From Taxillus chinensis (lineage: Eukaryota; Streptophyta; Magnoliopsida; Santalales; Loranthaceae): a stretch of DNA of 64,000 nucleotides. The stretch is from the NCBI GenBank assembly GCA_023512835.1, contig CM042090.1, positions 2,302,826-2,366,825 of the forward strand, given 5' to 3'. Position 1 is the stretch's first letter, and each line of letters opens with the position of its first letter. The notes under the pieces were generated by a model. That model did not search any database. It saw only the letters and a program-made list of their open reading frames with translations, and was not told the origin of the DNA. The position numbers were made by a program, and so were the translations under genes. This document shows, piece after piece, positions 13,001-24,900 of this stretch.

Positions 13001-15005
13001 GAAAGAAATTTAATAATAGCCTTATCTCCAGCTTCAACTGATTTATGAATCAATCCTTTTTAATCTTAAGCTGAAATTTGTTACTTCTAGGTAACATTTG
13101 CCTGCAGCTTCATATAACGTCTTGGAATCATCATGATCTGTATTTTGTTATTTGTGCAGCTTTTCTAACGTAGTCACTGAAGCCGTGCAGAAAAATCCTG
13201 AACCAGAAAGAGGTGATGGCAAAAGCAAACAAAAGGTTTGGGAATCAGTTAGTAAACCAGATGGTGCACCATCATGTCTGGCATCATCATCAAGTTCCCC
13301 TTCACCTGCATTGTCAACAACATTGCCGTCACCAACTGGTCTTTTCTCCTTCGCCACCAGTGCCAATAATTCAAGTTTAAATAATGGGTCCATTTCTTCA
13401 AGTCCAATGTTTTCCTCTTCCGCTTCAGCTGCAGATGGCAATAACTGTACAAAATCAATTTCCTCAAATATCTCTCCAGTTTGTGCCTCCACCGGAGGCT
13501 CCACAACTGCCACAAGTTCCACTGCTGCTCCACCTTTCTCACTTGTTACTAAACCTCCCCCAGCTCTTATTGGGTTTGGAGGCACCCTGTCAGCCTCGGA
13601 TTCTCCAATACCAGTAACATCTGGAGGGCATACCACAGGGATGGATACCAAAGCAGCACAAGAGAAAACTGCCACAGGAATGGATGCCAAAGAAACACAG
13701 GAGAAATCTACCACAGGGGCGGACGCCAAAGCAGTGCAGGAGAAAACTACCACAGGGATGGATCCCTACTCAGCACAGGAGAAAACTACTATCAATTTCG
13801 GGGTTACTTCTGCCATTTCAAGTGGTGGGAGCAGTTTATTTAGCTTCAGTTCTTCTGCTCCCTCAGCAACTGCTACTAATCAGCCTCAGGGAACTTTTCC
13901 TTTTGGCTCTGGCAGTGGATCCGGTATTGGATCTGTAGGGATTATTCAGGCACCTTCTTCTGGAACGGATTTATCATCTTTTACCCAGAGCATACCTTGT
14001 CAGTTAGGTTCATCTGGATCATCATCACCAGTATTTGGGGCCACAACGTTCTCTTCTAGCAGTTCACCATTTTGTTCTTCAAGTACTGCTAGCAACGTGT
14101 TTGGTTCTGGCACTAATTTGGCATCAAGTTCTTCAGCTCCTGCTCCTAGCCCAAATTCCACAAGTTCCACAAGCGCTACTACCACTAGTACTAGTGTATT
14201 TGGTTCAACTTGGCAATCCAGCAAAACCCCCATATTTAGTTCCACATCTAAGTCAACAGTTCCTTCACCTGGGTTTTCCTTTGGTCTATCCCAGGTGCCT
14301 CCAAGCAGTGGATCGACACCTACGTCGTTCGGTTCATCCACTGGTGCTTCCACATTGAGTTCCATGTTCTCATTTACTTCAGCTTCTGCGGTTACCCCTT
14401 CTTTCCCATCTTCGTCCCCTCTGCAGCCTGTGTTTGGAAACCCTAATTTGTCGTTTGCATCTGGTGCCACTGCTCCTGGCAATAATGATCAGATGAGTTT
14501 GGAAGACAGTATGGCCGAGGACAATGTGCAGGCATCTTCTGCTTTTCTATCAAATGTTCAGTCATCCCCCACCCCCACGCCTGGCTTCATGTTCAATTCA
14601 CCAGCTCCATCAGGCCCACCTTCCTTTCAGTTTGGTGGCCAACAGCAGAATCCAACCACCCCAGCAAATTCACCCTTCCAATTTGGCGGCCAACAACAGA
14701 ATCAAACTGGTCCTGCAAATTCACCCTTCCAATTTGGTGGCCAACAACAAAACCAAACGCCCCCTGCAAACTCACTGTTCCAATTTGGTGGCCACCAGCA
14801 GAATCAAACTGCAGCCCCTGCAAACTCACCCTTCCAATTTGGTGGCCGACAGAACCAACCTGCCTCTGCAAATTCTCCTTTTGAGGCATCCGGTAGCCTA
14901 GATTTCAATGCTGGAGGAAGTTTCTCATTAGGCAGTAGTACTGGCGCTGACAAGTCTAGCCGCAGGATAATCAAAGTTAAACACAAGCAACAGCGGAAGA
15001 AGTAA
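7070..15005 (+). CDS. NUP1: Nuclear pore protein NUP1/NUP136-like (nuclear basket FG nucleoporin)
   Basis: Nine exons: 7070-7343, 8671-8717, 9762-9877, 10436-10646, 10733-11032, 11114-11209, 11303-12013, 12347-12798 and 13160-15005, giving about 1350 residues against roughly 1000 in Arabidopsis. The N-terminus has GGKFRKKPFGR, TPYDRP and WISKVVDPASKLITSGAHRL, the hallmark of plant NUP1/NUP136. Later come FTRSEIERLMGLLHART (spanning exons 3 and 4), SPADLAKAYMGHRPSK and FGPIRRIRQKSK. The last exon is Ser/Thr/FG-rich, with tandem FQFGGQQQNQ repeats and a basic C-terminus (RRIIKVKHKQQRKK). In plants this protein sits at the nuclear basket, plays the role of animal Nup153, and takes part in mRNA export and nuclear shape. 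Intron 3 begins with GC. Exon 8 needs two compensating frame changes (12397-12402 and about 12771-12776) or use of an internal donor at 12430. Identity is firm; the exon 8 model is not. Confidence 0.9.
9878..10435 (+). other. GC-AG intron 3 of NUP1
   Basis: The exon ends TTTACAAG and the intron starts GCAAGA; it ends GGGCTACAG. Joining 9877 to 10436 gives F-T-R-S-E-I-E-R in frame, which matches the conserved family segment. The nearest GT donors do not keep the frame. GC donors are a small minority of plant introns. Confidence 0.75.
12397..12402 (+). other. G6 run where the NUP1 frame changes
   Basis: Exon 8 opens in frame as DNLDFDDENTGQDGPVP up to this G6 run. Beyond it the original frame meets a stop within 12 codons, while the frame shifted by one base stays open to 12782 with FG-type sequence (NFGSEKVNGVPALQF, SKSPTFNFAA). 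The effect is that of one extra base. A second, opposite change near 12771-12776 restores the frame used by exon 9. This may be a sequencing error or a real lesion. Confidence 0.6.
13632..13787 (+). repeat. 39-bp coding minisatellite in NUP1 (4 units)
   Basis: Four in-frame units of 39 bp encode variants of the 13-residue motif TTGMDAKxxQEKT. The repeat has no FG dipeptide and no obvious family role. It looks like a lineage-specific expansion between FG-rich stretches. Confidence 0.85.
14620..14870 (+). repeat. Tandem FQFGGQQQNQ repeats in the NUP1 C-terminal FG domain
   Basis: Five near-identical units of about 60-66 bp encode SPFQFGGQQQNQTxPAN-type repeats. FG repeats are the transport-receptor binding part of nucleoporins. 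The very even unit size suggests recent unequal exchange. Confidence 0.85.
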
Positions 15006-15540
15006 GAAGATTGTTATAGTGGGTAATTTGCAGATCTTCACAGTAAATTGCTTACATCAGCTGGATATACACCCCCCCTTGTCGCTGTTATTAGTCAATT
15101 TGGATTTCTTTGTGCATCAGAGAGACAGTAGAGAATAGCAATCTCTACTTGTTTCCGGTTTTTCCCGCTTCAGTTTAGTTAATCTTGCACTTGCAGCAGG
15201 CGTAAAATTTGTTATTCTTATTATTTGGATTTTGTTTTGTATTTTGTATTTTGTCACCGCTTTTGCCTTGTCTTGTTTTTTTGTCAGTCTCTTAAAAGCA
15301 GCAGTGGGTGGGGAGGTGACCCTAACCCATATCCAAAGTGATTATCGGTGCAGGCTTGTGGAGGACAGTTTTGGGTCAGGTTTCTAAGTGAATCCTGGAA
15401 CAGTTGTACTCTTAGCATGCCAGTGCTTTGGACATCCTTGATGTTGGCCTGGCTTTATGTACCATTATCGTGTAACATAAGAGTTGAGAATGATGAGTCT
15501 GTTTTATTGACTTTCAATTGGCTCTTGTAATTTTCCTTAT
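15006..15540 (+). other. NUP1 3' UTR region
   Basis: T-rich sequence after the TAA at 15003-15005, typical of a plant 3' UTR. I see no perfect AATAAA, so the cleavage site is not fixed; plant signals are often degenerate. Confidence 0.45.
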
Positions 15541-16050
15541 GTTTTAACTTTCTACCCTGAGAACGTGTGGCAAAACGTTCCAGCAAAGCAACCTGCTACT
15601 AATCTACATGTCGGCTCCATTTTATACTTGTTTTTACTTCATACAGCATGACTCATCATGGTTCTGCTTAGGGCCGTAAACGAATTGAATTGAGTAGCGT
15701 GGTATTTAGATTTAATTTGATATTATTTTTTAACAAAGTAAATTGAATATGAGTATTAAATTATAATTAAATTATAATGTTAATGTTGTTTGCTAGTATT
15801 AACGAAAATTTAGTTAATATTCATAAATAATTTGTGAATGTTGATTTATAAATAGTATTTATGAATATGCCGATGTTTATTTGAAAATATTATGTTTTTT
15901 ACTTTGTTGCGAACTTAATATTTTTGGTCGTTTAAATCTTTATTTGTTGACTAAAACATTTAATTATTTAAAATTTATAAATAAATTAATTTATATATTT
16001 ATTTGTTTGTAAATATAAGATGTTATTTGTATATTTAACTATTCGTTAAT
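15541..16050. other. AT-rich intergenic, nothing recognised
   Basis: AT-rich, with many TTATAAAT/ATTTATAA words. No gene, repeat border or motif that I can support. Confidence 0.5.
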
Positions 16051-16054
16051 TAAA

Positions 16055-16745
16055 ACACTAAGTGCTCGTTTCTGAGAATGAAATCATTAAATGAATAAAA
16101 TTGATATGAGAAATAGAATGAATTTTTTTATTATCTTTTCTGTGTTTGGTATGCAAAAATAAGTAAGATAATATACTTATGCAATTGCCGAAATATCTTC
16201 GATCAAAATTTATTAAATAAAATTTTTTTATTAAACAAAAAATATTTTCTCTCTCTCTTGCGATCTCTCTTGCATTGGAGCGGGCAGGAAGGTTGGGCGG
16301 CAGGGGCATCCGACGATGTCATTATAGTAGGCAGGGGAGCTGGAGGCGGCGAGATCGAGGGGGAGGTCGCTAGAGGCGCACGAGAGAGGGTTGCGAGCGA
16401 GGGGGAGGGGGAGAGGAGGCGGGGAGGGGGGCGATGTGACAGGGAGAGGGGGTGGGGCGACGAGGAGGGGGGAGAGTGATAGAGAAGGGGTGAAAGAGAG
16501 GGAGAGAGAGAAAATAAATAAATAAATAAATAAATAAGGATATAAAAACAAAAAAAAAGTTCTCTTATACAAGAAAACCTTAGTAAACCAAGGGGAGTGG
16601 AGGGAATTAATTTTCCTATGTATGGGGGGTATAAGGTTTCCACGAGAATTTAATTCCTTTATCTATTTTTGTACTAAATGCGAGAAAAGAATGCAATCTG
16701 ATTCCTTTCTTATCCTTTCCCGCATATCAAACATGTCCAAATAAT
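16055..16745. repeat. Repeat-like block with GA-rich core
   Basis: The outer parts are rich in AATGAAAT/ATTTAATTCC words and the left side reads AGTGCTCGTTTC, as in common plant non-autonomous repeats. The core (16250-16520) is strongly purine-rich on this strand (GGGGAGGCGG-type) and ends in a (AAAT)n run at 16514-16536. Open frames over the core on both strands are low-complexity and are not supported as genes. The class of element is not clear. Confidence 0.3.
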
Positions 16746-17948
16746 TTAAAATTTATAAATACACATTGCTTGTTCATTTGTTTAACTATTGATGAATAAT
16801 TTTTTGTGAATATCTGTTCATAAATGTAATTATTGATATTCTCAAATATTGTTCGTAAACACAAACAATGTTCACGAAAGGCAAAAGACAAAAAGCTACA
16901 TCCCCATTAGTAATAAAAGGGTAGCCATCTAGCTTGCAAGGCCAATAGAGAAGTTTGCTATGAAAGTCCTAGAGATACCTTAATTCTTTGTAAACCACCA
17001 AATAACTCCTACCTAGCTTTAGCTTTAAACAATCATATGAGCGTAACCAGAAGACTACCCATAAAAGAAACAAAGAATCAATAAACTAGAGCAATAACAC
17101 CGTCAGCTAACCTTCAGATAATAAAGCCAACAGACCAAAACTCAAAGCCTGCCAGCACTACTTCACAAAGCTAAAGAGTTTGCAAAGCCACCACCAAAAT
17201 TACTACAACTTGCTTAGGAGCGGCCATCTTGAATAAAGAAACAATGACCTAAAGAAAAATGAACTTGCCCACAAACACACCAAAGTAACTGTTATTCCCA
17301 GTGCAGCGAATATTGTCATTATTGTTAACAACACGTTCTATAACAAGCATTAGCAGTAGCCTTGTATGTATATTGTTAGCCTCCATTTTGTTCGGATTAG
17401 ACGCACATACTCAATTCAGATTGCTTTTATGTCATCCCATTTCCTTTATCATTTTACAGGTCAATAAAAAGTTATGACTACTAGTCCGAGAAGCTTGTCA
17501 ATTTATAAATAAAAAAAGAACTTCAATTTGGCTTTGATTCGAGACAGAATTACTTCGGTTCAAGATAGAACCACCTCAATTTGAGTTGAAGCTTTAGTTT
17601 GATACTTCGGTTTGAGTTGGATTTCAGTTTGGTTTAGGATCTGATTACGTTATGAGATGAGGCTTCGAGACGCCCTTTGGTTCGAGATATGCCCTTCATT
17701 TATCTAATTGAAGCTAATTTCGGTACTATAACTTCGAGACTTCACTTTAGTTTGAGAGATGCCCTTTATTTCTTGTGCTATTTACTCTAAGATTTAACCC
17801 TATAATTTGAATCAAGCCTAATACTTCGACATTTTGCCTCTCGAGATTTAAAGTTTGATGTCAAAATTTGGATTGGAAACTCGGTTTTGCCATGTTAGCC
17901 CCACGAATTACGTTATATTGAACCTAGACGTGTTTTTTAAATTAATGG
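16746..17948. other. Intergenic with loose TTCGGTTTGAG repeats
   Basis: No gene supported. From about 17520 to 17870 short imperfect words such as CTTCGGTTTGAG and TTCGAGA recur, suggesting decayed repeat DNA. The 5' LTR of the Athila-like element starts abruptly at about 17949. Confidence 0.45.
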
Positions 17949-20197
17949 CCGACCAAGCTATGCATATTCGGACTACTCAGACCAAAAATAGTATGGTGGG
18001 GTGAACAACTTGTTTGGTCGGGTGAAGGATTTTCACCTGACCAAGTGATATTAATCCGGAATTCATTGACTCAAGACTTTTAAGACAACTTTGACTTCTG
18101 GTCGGGTGAGATTTGAAGATGATCAGGTGAAGATTATTCACCCAACCAAGTGATGTTATACTAGATTCCTTCAATTCAATGATTTTTGGATAGGTTTATA
18201 TTCTGGTTGGGTGAGATTTAAGTATGGTCGGGTGAACGCATGTTCACCAGACCAAGTGGGATTTCGTCATAATAAACTAATTCAAGTATAGCTAGACCAT
18301 ATTTGCTTTCGGACAGGTGATTTTTGAAGATGGTCGGGTGAAGCTTTTGTTTACTTGACCAAACCATTTTTTGTTAGATTTGCATTGATTCCAAGCCAAA
18401 AGGTATTATTTCCAAGTCTCCAGCACGACATCCCACACCCAACATTTTTAATGAGACAGTTACACAAGTTGCAGTGGTTTACACTTGTAGGACTGTGATT
18501 AAACTCAGGTATGAGGATGCATTTTCATTTTTACTGTTTGTCACGATCCGAGGATTCAAGACGTTTCTTAGTGGCATGATCCAGAAATGTATTCGTGCTA
18601 CTTGAAGGAGAGGGGTTGGTTGAAGCGTAGATGGTGCGCGGCGGGAAGCTCTAGTTAGTTCGTGTCAGAGAATGGATGGAGCCCCTTCGGAGTTCAGACG
18701 TGCCGACCTAGTTGAATGCGGGGAGCACGCCGCTAGTCGAGGACTTGACGTTGAAGAAGGGATTTGGCCATCCTTACACAAACAACGAGGACATTGCGAG
18801 GATTTGGTGGAGGAGAATGTCACGACCCGAGGATTCGGGACGTTTCTCAGTGGCACGATCCAAAAATGTATTCGTGCTACTTGAATGAGAGAGGTTGGTT
18901 GAAGCGTAGATGGTGCGCAGAAGGAAGCTCCAGTTAGTTCGTGTCGGAGAATAGATGGAGCCCCTTCGGAGTTCAGACATGCCGACCTGGTTGAATTCGG
19001 GGAGCACGCCGCTAGTCGAGGACTTGACGTTGAAGAAGGGATTTGGCCATCCTTACACAAACTGGTCGGGAACTGGAGCCATTCTCCTGATGAGCCCAGT
19101 GGCAGGGCAAAACCAATCTACATGCGCTTCAACTCTCAAAGGCTAAACTTAGCAGACTATGGATAGAGAAACTAAGTACCACAATGGGTTGAGAGGCGCA
19201 GAAAATCTGACCCCGTGACATGTTGCCCTAATTTCTAGAGGCTATATAAGCTGAGTTTTTGGAAGAGATTGGGGTTAGAAAAATACATAAGATTCGTAAT
19301 CCCCATTGGAGGCCTGGTCTCAAGAAGTTTTTATAGGATTGGAGCATCTGCAGCATTCTGAAACACTATCAGCTGGGAGCAAGACATCAGAGGGGTCAGA
19401 TACACCTTCAAGCAACCATAATTACTCTCTTTCCCCTTCATTTATGCATTATTTCTCTGTTGTATTTTGTATACCCAGTATGATAGCTTAAAACCCCTTG
19501 ATTGAGGTTAGGATGGAATTTAATGTAATGTGTTAACTAGAATATTATGCAAATTCATATTTTCTATCATCTATCTATTGAAAGTCTTGATTATTTGTAT
19601 GGAATGATATTGGTCATGTTGTTTTGTATTTTAAGTAATTATGTGATGGATTGTAAGATGAAATTTAATTACTAGAAACTCAAGATGATCAAACTAGAAA
19701 TTACATAATATGTGAAAACAAGTGTAAAACCTAGGTTATTAAATCAAGAGTGAGTGTAATGCTCTATATTAAATAATCCAGTATTTAATGGGTCACCTGC
19801 CTCCATGTTAGGGTGTACACAGAGCTATTGTGCTTGAAAGAGACTAGCTCATGCATTGTGATTAGGTAATAGATGAAACACAGAAATAAATATGAATTCT
19901 GCAGATTATGTTATTATTAGAAGAAAATACATCAAATGGAGTCCTAGCTCCAATCTCTATCCATTATACAGAAACTCCACTTTTAGATTGTTGAATTAAC
20001 TTTAAATTTTCAGAACTGTTTTTATAAATTGAATACTGCAATTTGTTTTTAAACTGGAATAAAAAACCAAAGCCAATTTGAGTCATCTAAGATAAGGTAG
20101 GATTTCTATTCAATTACCTTCCCTAGGGTTTGATAACCGGACTTAATTGTCCATTGTATTACTTGTGTGATTTTGTACACTTGCAAAACCACGAACA
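17949..20197 (+). repeat. 5' LTR of the Athila-like element (truncated at its start)
   Basis: It matches 53592-56393 throughout, apart from the TRIM-like insertions. It ends CCACGAACA, just before the primer binding site; the right LTR ends with the same bases at 56393. Four modules of GGTCGGGTGA with partner inverted words (TCACCTGACC and similar) lie between 17990 and 18365. Confidence 0.8.
18539..19220 (+). mobile_element. Internally deleted TRIM-like element (copy 1)
   Basis: The insert starts TGTCACGATCC and ends CCCCGTGACA, with 4-bp flanks TGTT at 18535-18538 and 19221-19224. The Athila right LTR at about 54175 reads straight through the empty site. The left part (18539 to about 18783) is a partial LTR; then come a short piece of the internal region and a purine tract, and a full 3' LTR at 18818-19220. 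The rest of the 5' LTR and most of the internal region are gone. Orientation is plus, opposite to the other two copies. Confidence 0.85.
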
Positions 20198-20203
20198 AGT
20201 TTT

Positions 20204-20221
20204 TGGCGCCGTTGCCGGGGA
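20204..20221 (+). other. Primer binding site for tRNA-Asp (Athila type)
   Basis: TGGCGCCGTTGCCGGGGA lies 6 bases after the 5' LTR. It is complementary to the 3' end of plant tRNA-Asp, the usual Athila primer. Confidence 0.85.
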
Positions 20222-20298
20222 AGGCATCAATAGGATTGAAATTCTAGAGTATATTAGATTCTTTTTACTTTTTATGTCACTTGTTTATATTTTTGCAT

Positions 20299-20329
<31 letters not shown>

Positions 20330-20375
20330 GTGTTGTCCTGGTGGATGGTTTGTTAGCTTGTGTAGGAACAGGTGA

Positions 20376-21115
20376 ATGAATAGTTCATCTGAAGAAGAAT
20401 TTCTATGATTTGATCCAGAACCAGAACACACCTTTAGAACACGCCTTTGTGAGCTAAGAAGAACATTTGAGCCAGAGGAACAAGAAGCACCTGGACCTGA
20501 CATGGCCACCAGACCTAACATGGGACAGGGAGATGAGGCACATAGACCTGTTAGGGACTATGTCACTCCTGATGCCAGACACATTAGGAATCCTATACAG
20601 AAACCAGAAATCAGAGCAAACTTTGATTTTCCACCACAGTTGATACATTTGGTGGTACAGAATAACTTTGGTGGACTCCTATCTGAAGATCCTTATCAGC
20701 ACCTGTCAAGGTTCAACCAAATATGCAAAACTACAAGATGACAAGGAGTGCCTAAAGAAGCCATCAAGTTGGAATTATTCACTTGGTCTCTTAGGGATAA
20801 TGCTCTGTTATGGTTCACCTCCCTACCTGATCAACATTTTACCAATTGGGGTGACTGTGTACAAGAGTTTCTGGCTCAGTACTTTCCTCCTGGAAAGATA
20901 TCTATATTGAGAAATGATATTACTGCATTCTCTTAATTTTCTAGAGAAATCATTGGAGAAGCTTGGGAGAGATACAAGAGATTACAAAGAAAGTGTCCAA
21001 ATCATGGATTACACAACTGGCTGCTTATTGAAATATTTTTTGGAGCTCTGAATCAAGAGGATCAAACCCTGCTTAATGCTGATGCTCCACTAAGGAATAT
21101 TGCAAGGCTGTTACA
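20376..21115 (+). pseudogene. Athila-like gag (broken)
   Basis: From the ATG at 20376 one frame carries Athila gag landmarks: IHLVVQNNFGGLLSEDPYQH, then ELFTWSLRDNALLWFTSLP, QYFPPGKISILRNDI and EAWERYKRLQRKCPNHG. In-frame stops occur at codon 11, at 20739-20741 and at 20934-20936, and a shift follows near 21110. Gag forms the particle shell and packages element RNA; this copy cannot make a full protein. Confidence 0.8.
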
Positions 21116-21979
21116 TTGAGAAATGGAAGAGAACTGCAAGAACAGCCACCAATTGAGAAGAAAACTACAAAATCATCCAAGGAAGCTGAAGTTGCACCCA
21201 AAAGAGTCAAACCAAAAACTAGCAGCAAGAGAAGAAAGAGCTTAGAAAAATACACTCCATCTCTTCCATTTCCTCAGAGGCTTATTAAACAGAAGAAGGA
21301 GGAGCAATACATAAAATTTATGGAAATAATCAACCAACTGAAGGTGACTATTCCATTTGTTCAAGCGCTAGCTCAGATGCCATCCTACACTAAATTTTTA
21401 AAGGATTTAATAATCAACAAAAAGATGCTGGAGGAATATGCAACTGTGGCCGTCACTGAAATTTGCAGTGCTATTATTCAAAGGAAATTGCCTCCTAAGC
21501 TTGGAGACCCAGTCAGTTTTTTCATTCCCCGTACTATTGGTTAATTGTCCTTTGACAATGCATTATGTGATTTGGGTGCTAGTGTAAGCTTAATTCTATT
21601 CTCCATGTGCAAAAGACTTGAGCTAGGAGATGTGCAGCCAACCTCCATCACCTTACAATTAGCTGATAAATCCATTAAGCATCCAGTGGGCATATTGGAG
21701 AATGCCCCCTTGCAAGTATATAATATGATTATTCCAATTGACTTGATTGCATTGGATATGAATGAGACAAGTGCTATACCATTAATTCTGGGGAGACTAT
21801 TTTTAGCCACAGCTAGTGCTCTTATTGATGTAAAGGGAGGTAAACTGACTCTCAACATAGGAGATGAAAAGATTGAATTCAATGTGTTCAAAAGCCTGAA
21901 GCATACCCGAGACACAGAGGAGAGTCATAGGATTGATGCAATCAGCCCAGTGGTGACTGAGTATACATTACAGTTTTAG
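21116..21979 (+). pseudogene. Athila-like pol: linker and aspartic protease (broken)
   Basis: A linker (LPFPQRLIKQKKEEQYIKFM, later KLPPKLGDPVSFFIP) is followed after a stop at 21542 by a retropepsin-like domain. The active-site motif reads CDLGAS and the hydrophobic partner IPLILGRLFLATASALIDVKGG (in part). The protease would process the polyprotein. Its residues look plausible, but the upstream stop separates it from gag. Confidence 0.8.
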
Positions 21980-24900
21980 GATCCTTTAGCTATGTGTCTT
22001 GTAGTAGCAGCTTCCACTGATTATGAAATTGAAGAAGTGGCTACAGAGGCTAAGGATTTAGCAGCAGCACCTATGGTGCCATTCACTCGAAAAAAACTTC
22101 AATTTGAAGAGCTTGCCCCTAGGAAGCCACTACCTCCACTATCCGTTAAACAAGCACCGAAGTTAGAGCTGAAGACATTGCCAACTCACTTAAAATATGC
22201 ATATCTAGGTGCAGGAACAGACTTACCAGTAATTGTAGCAGTTGAACTGGAAGGGCAACAACTTGAACAACTATTAACAATTTTGAGACATTATAAGGTA
22301 GTAATTGGATGGACCATTGCTGATATAAAGGGTCTTAGTCCCACACTGTGCGTGCACAAAATTTTTATGGAAGACAAAGAGAAGACAACTGTTGAGCATC
22401 AGCCGAGATTTAATCCCAATATGAAGGTGACACGACAATTGCGGTGTTACTGCAAGTATACAGATCAAGTAATATAGAGTAGTAAAATACCCCTAAAATT
22501 ATCGTTCCACAGAGAATAGATTAAAAATAGGGAGATAAGCACCAGGCAAAACTTAAGCTTATTTATCTAGAAAAATCAAGTCTTTGGAAATTAATCAATT
22601 GAATTAAAATGACATTAAGCTGAACTAAAATAACATGCATAATTTCAAGGTAAAACTTCAAATTAAAGAATTCCAGGGGTTTGATTTCACCAACCATTCA
22701 CACGTTGAATTATCAATCGAATTGCTGCTCTTGTGATTTTAATTTAATGGTTATCTCTTACTCTCTACCACTTGGTCCATGAAAAGAGAATTAAAATCTA
22801 TCTTAAATCCATTTGGTCCATGGGAATTAAGATTTACTAATAAAGTGATATCAACCAATCGAAATCAATACAAGTTTCAACCTAAAATACCAGAATCCAC
22901 CTCAGACTAAAGCTAATATAAAATTGATTCATGCATAAAATCAATACAATCAAAACATGGTATTTTAATCAAAAATAAAATCCAAGAGTCTCACAACTCA
23001 ACATCCAACACAACGTGATCAAAGGGGCTATATCTTTCCCCCATAAAAGAAAATTTAGCCAGACATAATAAAATAGAGAATTATATAAACCAAAACCAAC
23101 ATACTAGAACAATAGAAGAAATGAGTCTTTGAGCTCCACTGTCTTCCAAACTGGAGGAACAATCTTGAAATCTACCCCAAGACACCTCTCTCCACGTTTT
23201 TCCAGCCTCCTTTACTGTCTGCCTCCTCCTCTATGTATAAATATCCACCAAAGTAACCCTAAGCCGTCTTTACATGTGAAATCCCCTTTTTGACCTTCAT
23301 TAAAAATCTCCAAGTCAAACTTAAGATAAACAGTGTCGTTTTGGAGTAGAATAAGAGTGCACGTGTCCACAGATTTTCCAATAATAAACACTTATTTCTG
23401 GACACGTGCAAGAACAAAAGATGTTTAAAATCTTATTTTCTTATGCTTCTCATGAACATGTGTCCACAAATACACCAACACTAGACACATGCACTAGACT
23501 TTTCCAACCGTGCAATGCCAGAAGTGCCTCAAATATCAGTGTCTTCATGAATAGCCTTGAACGTGTCCAACCTCTTCACATGCAATGGAATCAATCCACT
23601 TGTGCAAGACCAAAGTTGTAAGTAATGTCTTTCCCTTCATGACTGGAGCTGCATGTGTCCAACATCACCACATACACTAGACATGTGCACACTGGAACGC
23701 TTCATGCTTGCTCTCTAACATCTTTAGGTATCTTAATCATCCTTGCTTTGCATTCTTCAGCTCCCTTGTCCTAGATAAACCTACAAAACAAAGCAAAACA
23801 CACACAAAACCAAACAAGCATAATATATCCTAAAATAATACTAAAACTCACATTTGAGCACAAAAAGACATGCAAAATGGGAGATAAAACATACATAAAT
23901 GTAAGACATAAATTCCATATGTCAGAAGGAGGTTGTTAGAGCTAAGGTAATGAATCTCCTTGATGCAGGCATTATTTATCCCATTTCTGATAGTTAATGG
24001 GTCAGTCCAGTTCAGATTGTTCCAAAGAAGGATGCTATGACAGTAATCCAGAATGACAACAATGAGCTGATCTCTACCCAGACAGTCATTGAATAGAGAG
24101 TCTGTATAGACTACAGGAAGTTAAATAACAACACTCGAAAAGATCACTTTTCACTGCCCTATATTGATCAGATGTTGGAACGATTAGCAGGTCATGCTTA
24201 CTACTGTTTCTTGGACAGATATTCAGGATATAACCAGATTCCTATAGCACTAGAGGATCAGGAGAAGACTACCTTCACATGTCCTTATGGCATATTTCTT
24301 ATAGAAGAATGTCGTTTGGATTGTGAAATGCTCCAGCAACATTTTAATGTTGCATGATGGCCCTATTTTCTAAGTTTGTGGAGAAAACAATAGAAATATT
24401 CATGGATGGCTTCTCTGTGTTTGGGCCATCCTATGAGAATTGCCTCCAAAATTTAGCAGTAATCCTGAAGCGCTGTGAAGAAACTAATTTGATTCTCAAC
24501 TGGGAAAAATGCCACTGCATGGTACAAGAAGGAATTGTACTTGGTCATAGGATTTCTAAGGCATGTATTGAAGTGGATAGGGCAAAGATATCAGTGATAA
24601 AGAATCTACCTCCTCCTACTACTGTTAAGGGCGTAAGGAGTTTTCTTGGACATGCTGGGTTTCACCGGCGATTCATAGGAGATTTCTCTAAAATCTCCAA
24701 ACCCTTATGTTCACTGCTAGTTAAGGATGCAGAGTTCCTATTTTCATAAGACTGCAAGAGAGCTTTTTCATAACTCAAGACAGCATTAATTACTGCCCCG
24801 ATTATCACAACACCTGATTGGACAATTCCTTTTGAATTAATGTGTGATGCCACTCAGCTGTGAGAGCACTATTGGGACAGAGGAAAGATAAGAAGCTACA

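Noticed and set aside
13148..13753. 201-residue minus-strand open frame inside NUP1 exon 9
   Set aside because: It is a mirror of the Ser/Ala-rich coding repeats on the plus strand and has no family match.
16203..16643. Minus-strand Ser/Pro-rich open frames and a plus-strand Gly/Arg-rich frame
   Set aside because: Low-complexity translation of a purine-rich block in both directions; no splice context or domain.
18665..19060. 131-residue minus-strand frame with internal repetition
   Set aside because: It runs through the partial and full LTR of TRIM-like copy 1; the repetition is the LTR duplicate.
20204..20221. tRNA-like sequence
   Set aside because: Only the 3'-end complement of tRNA-Asp, placed as a retrotransposon primer site; no cloverleaf around it.
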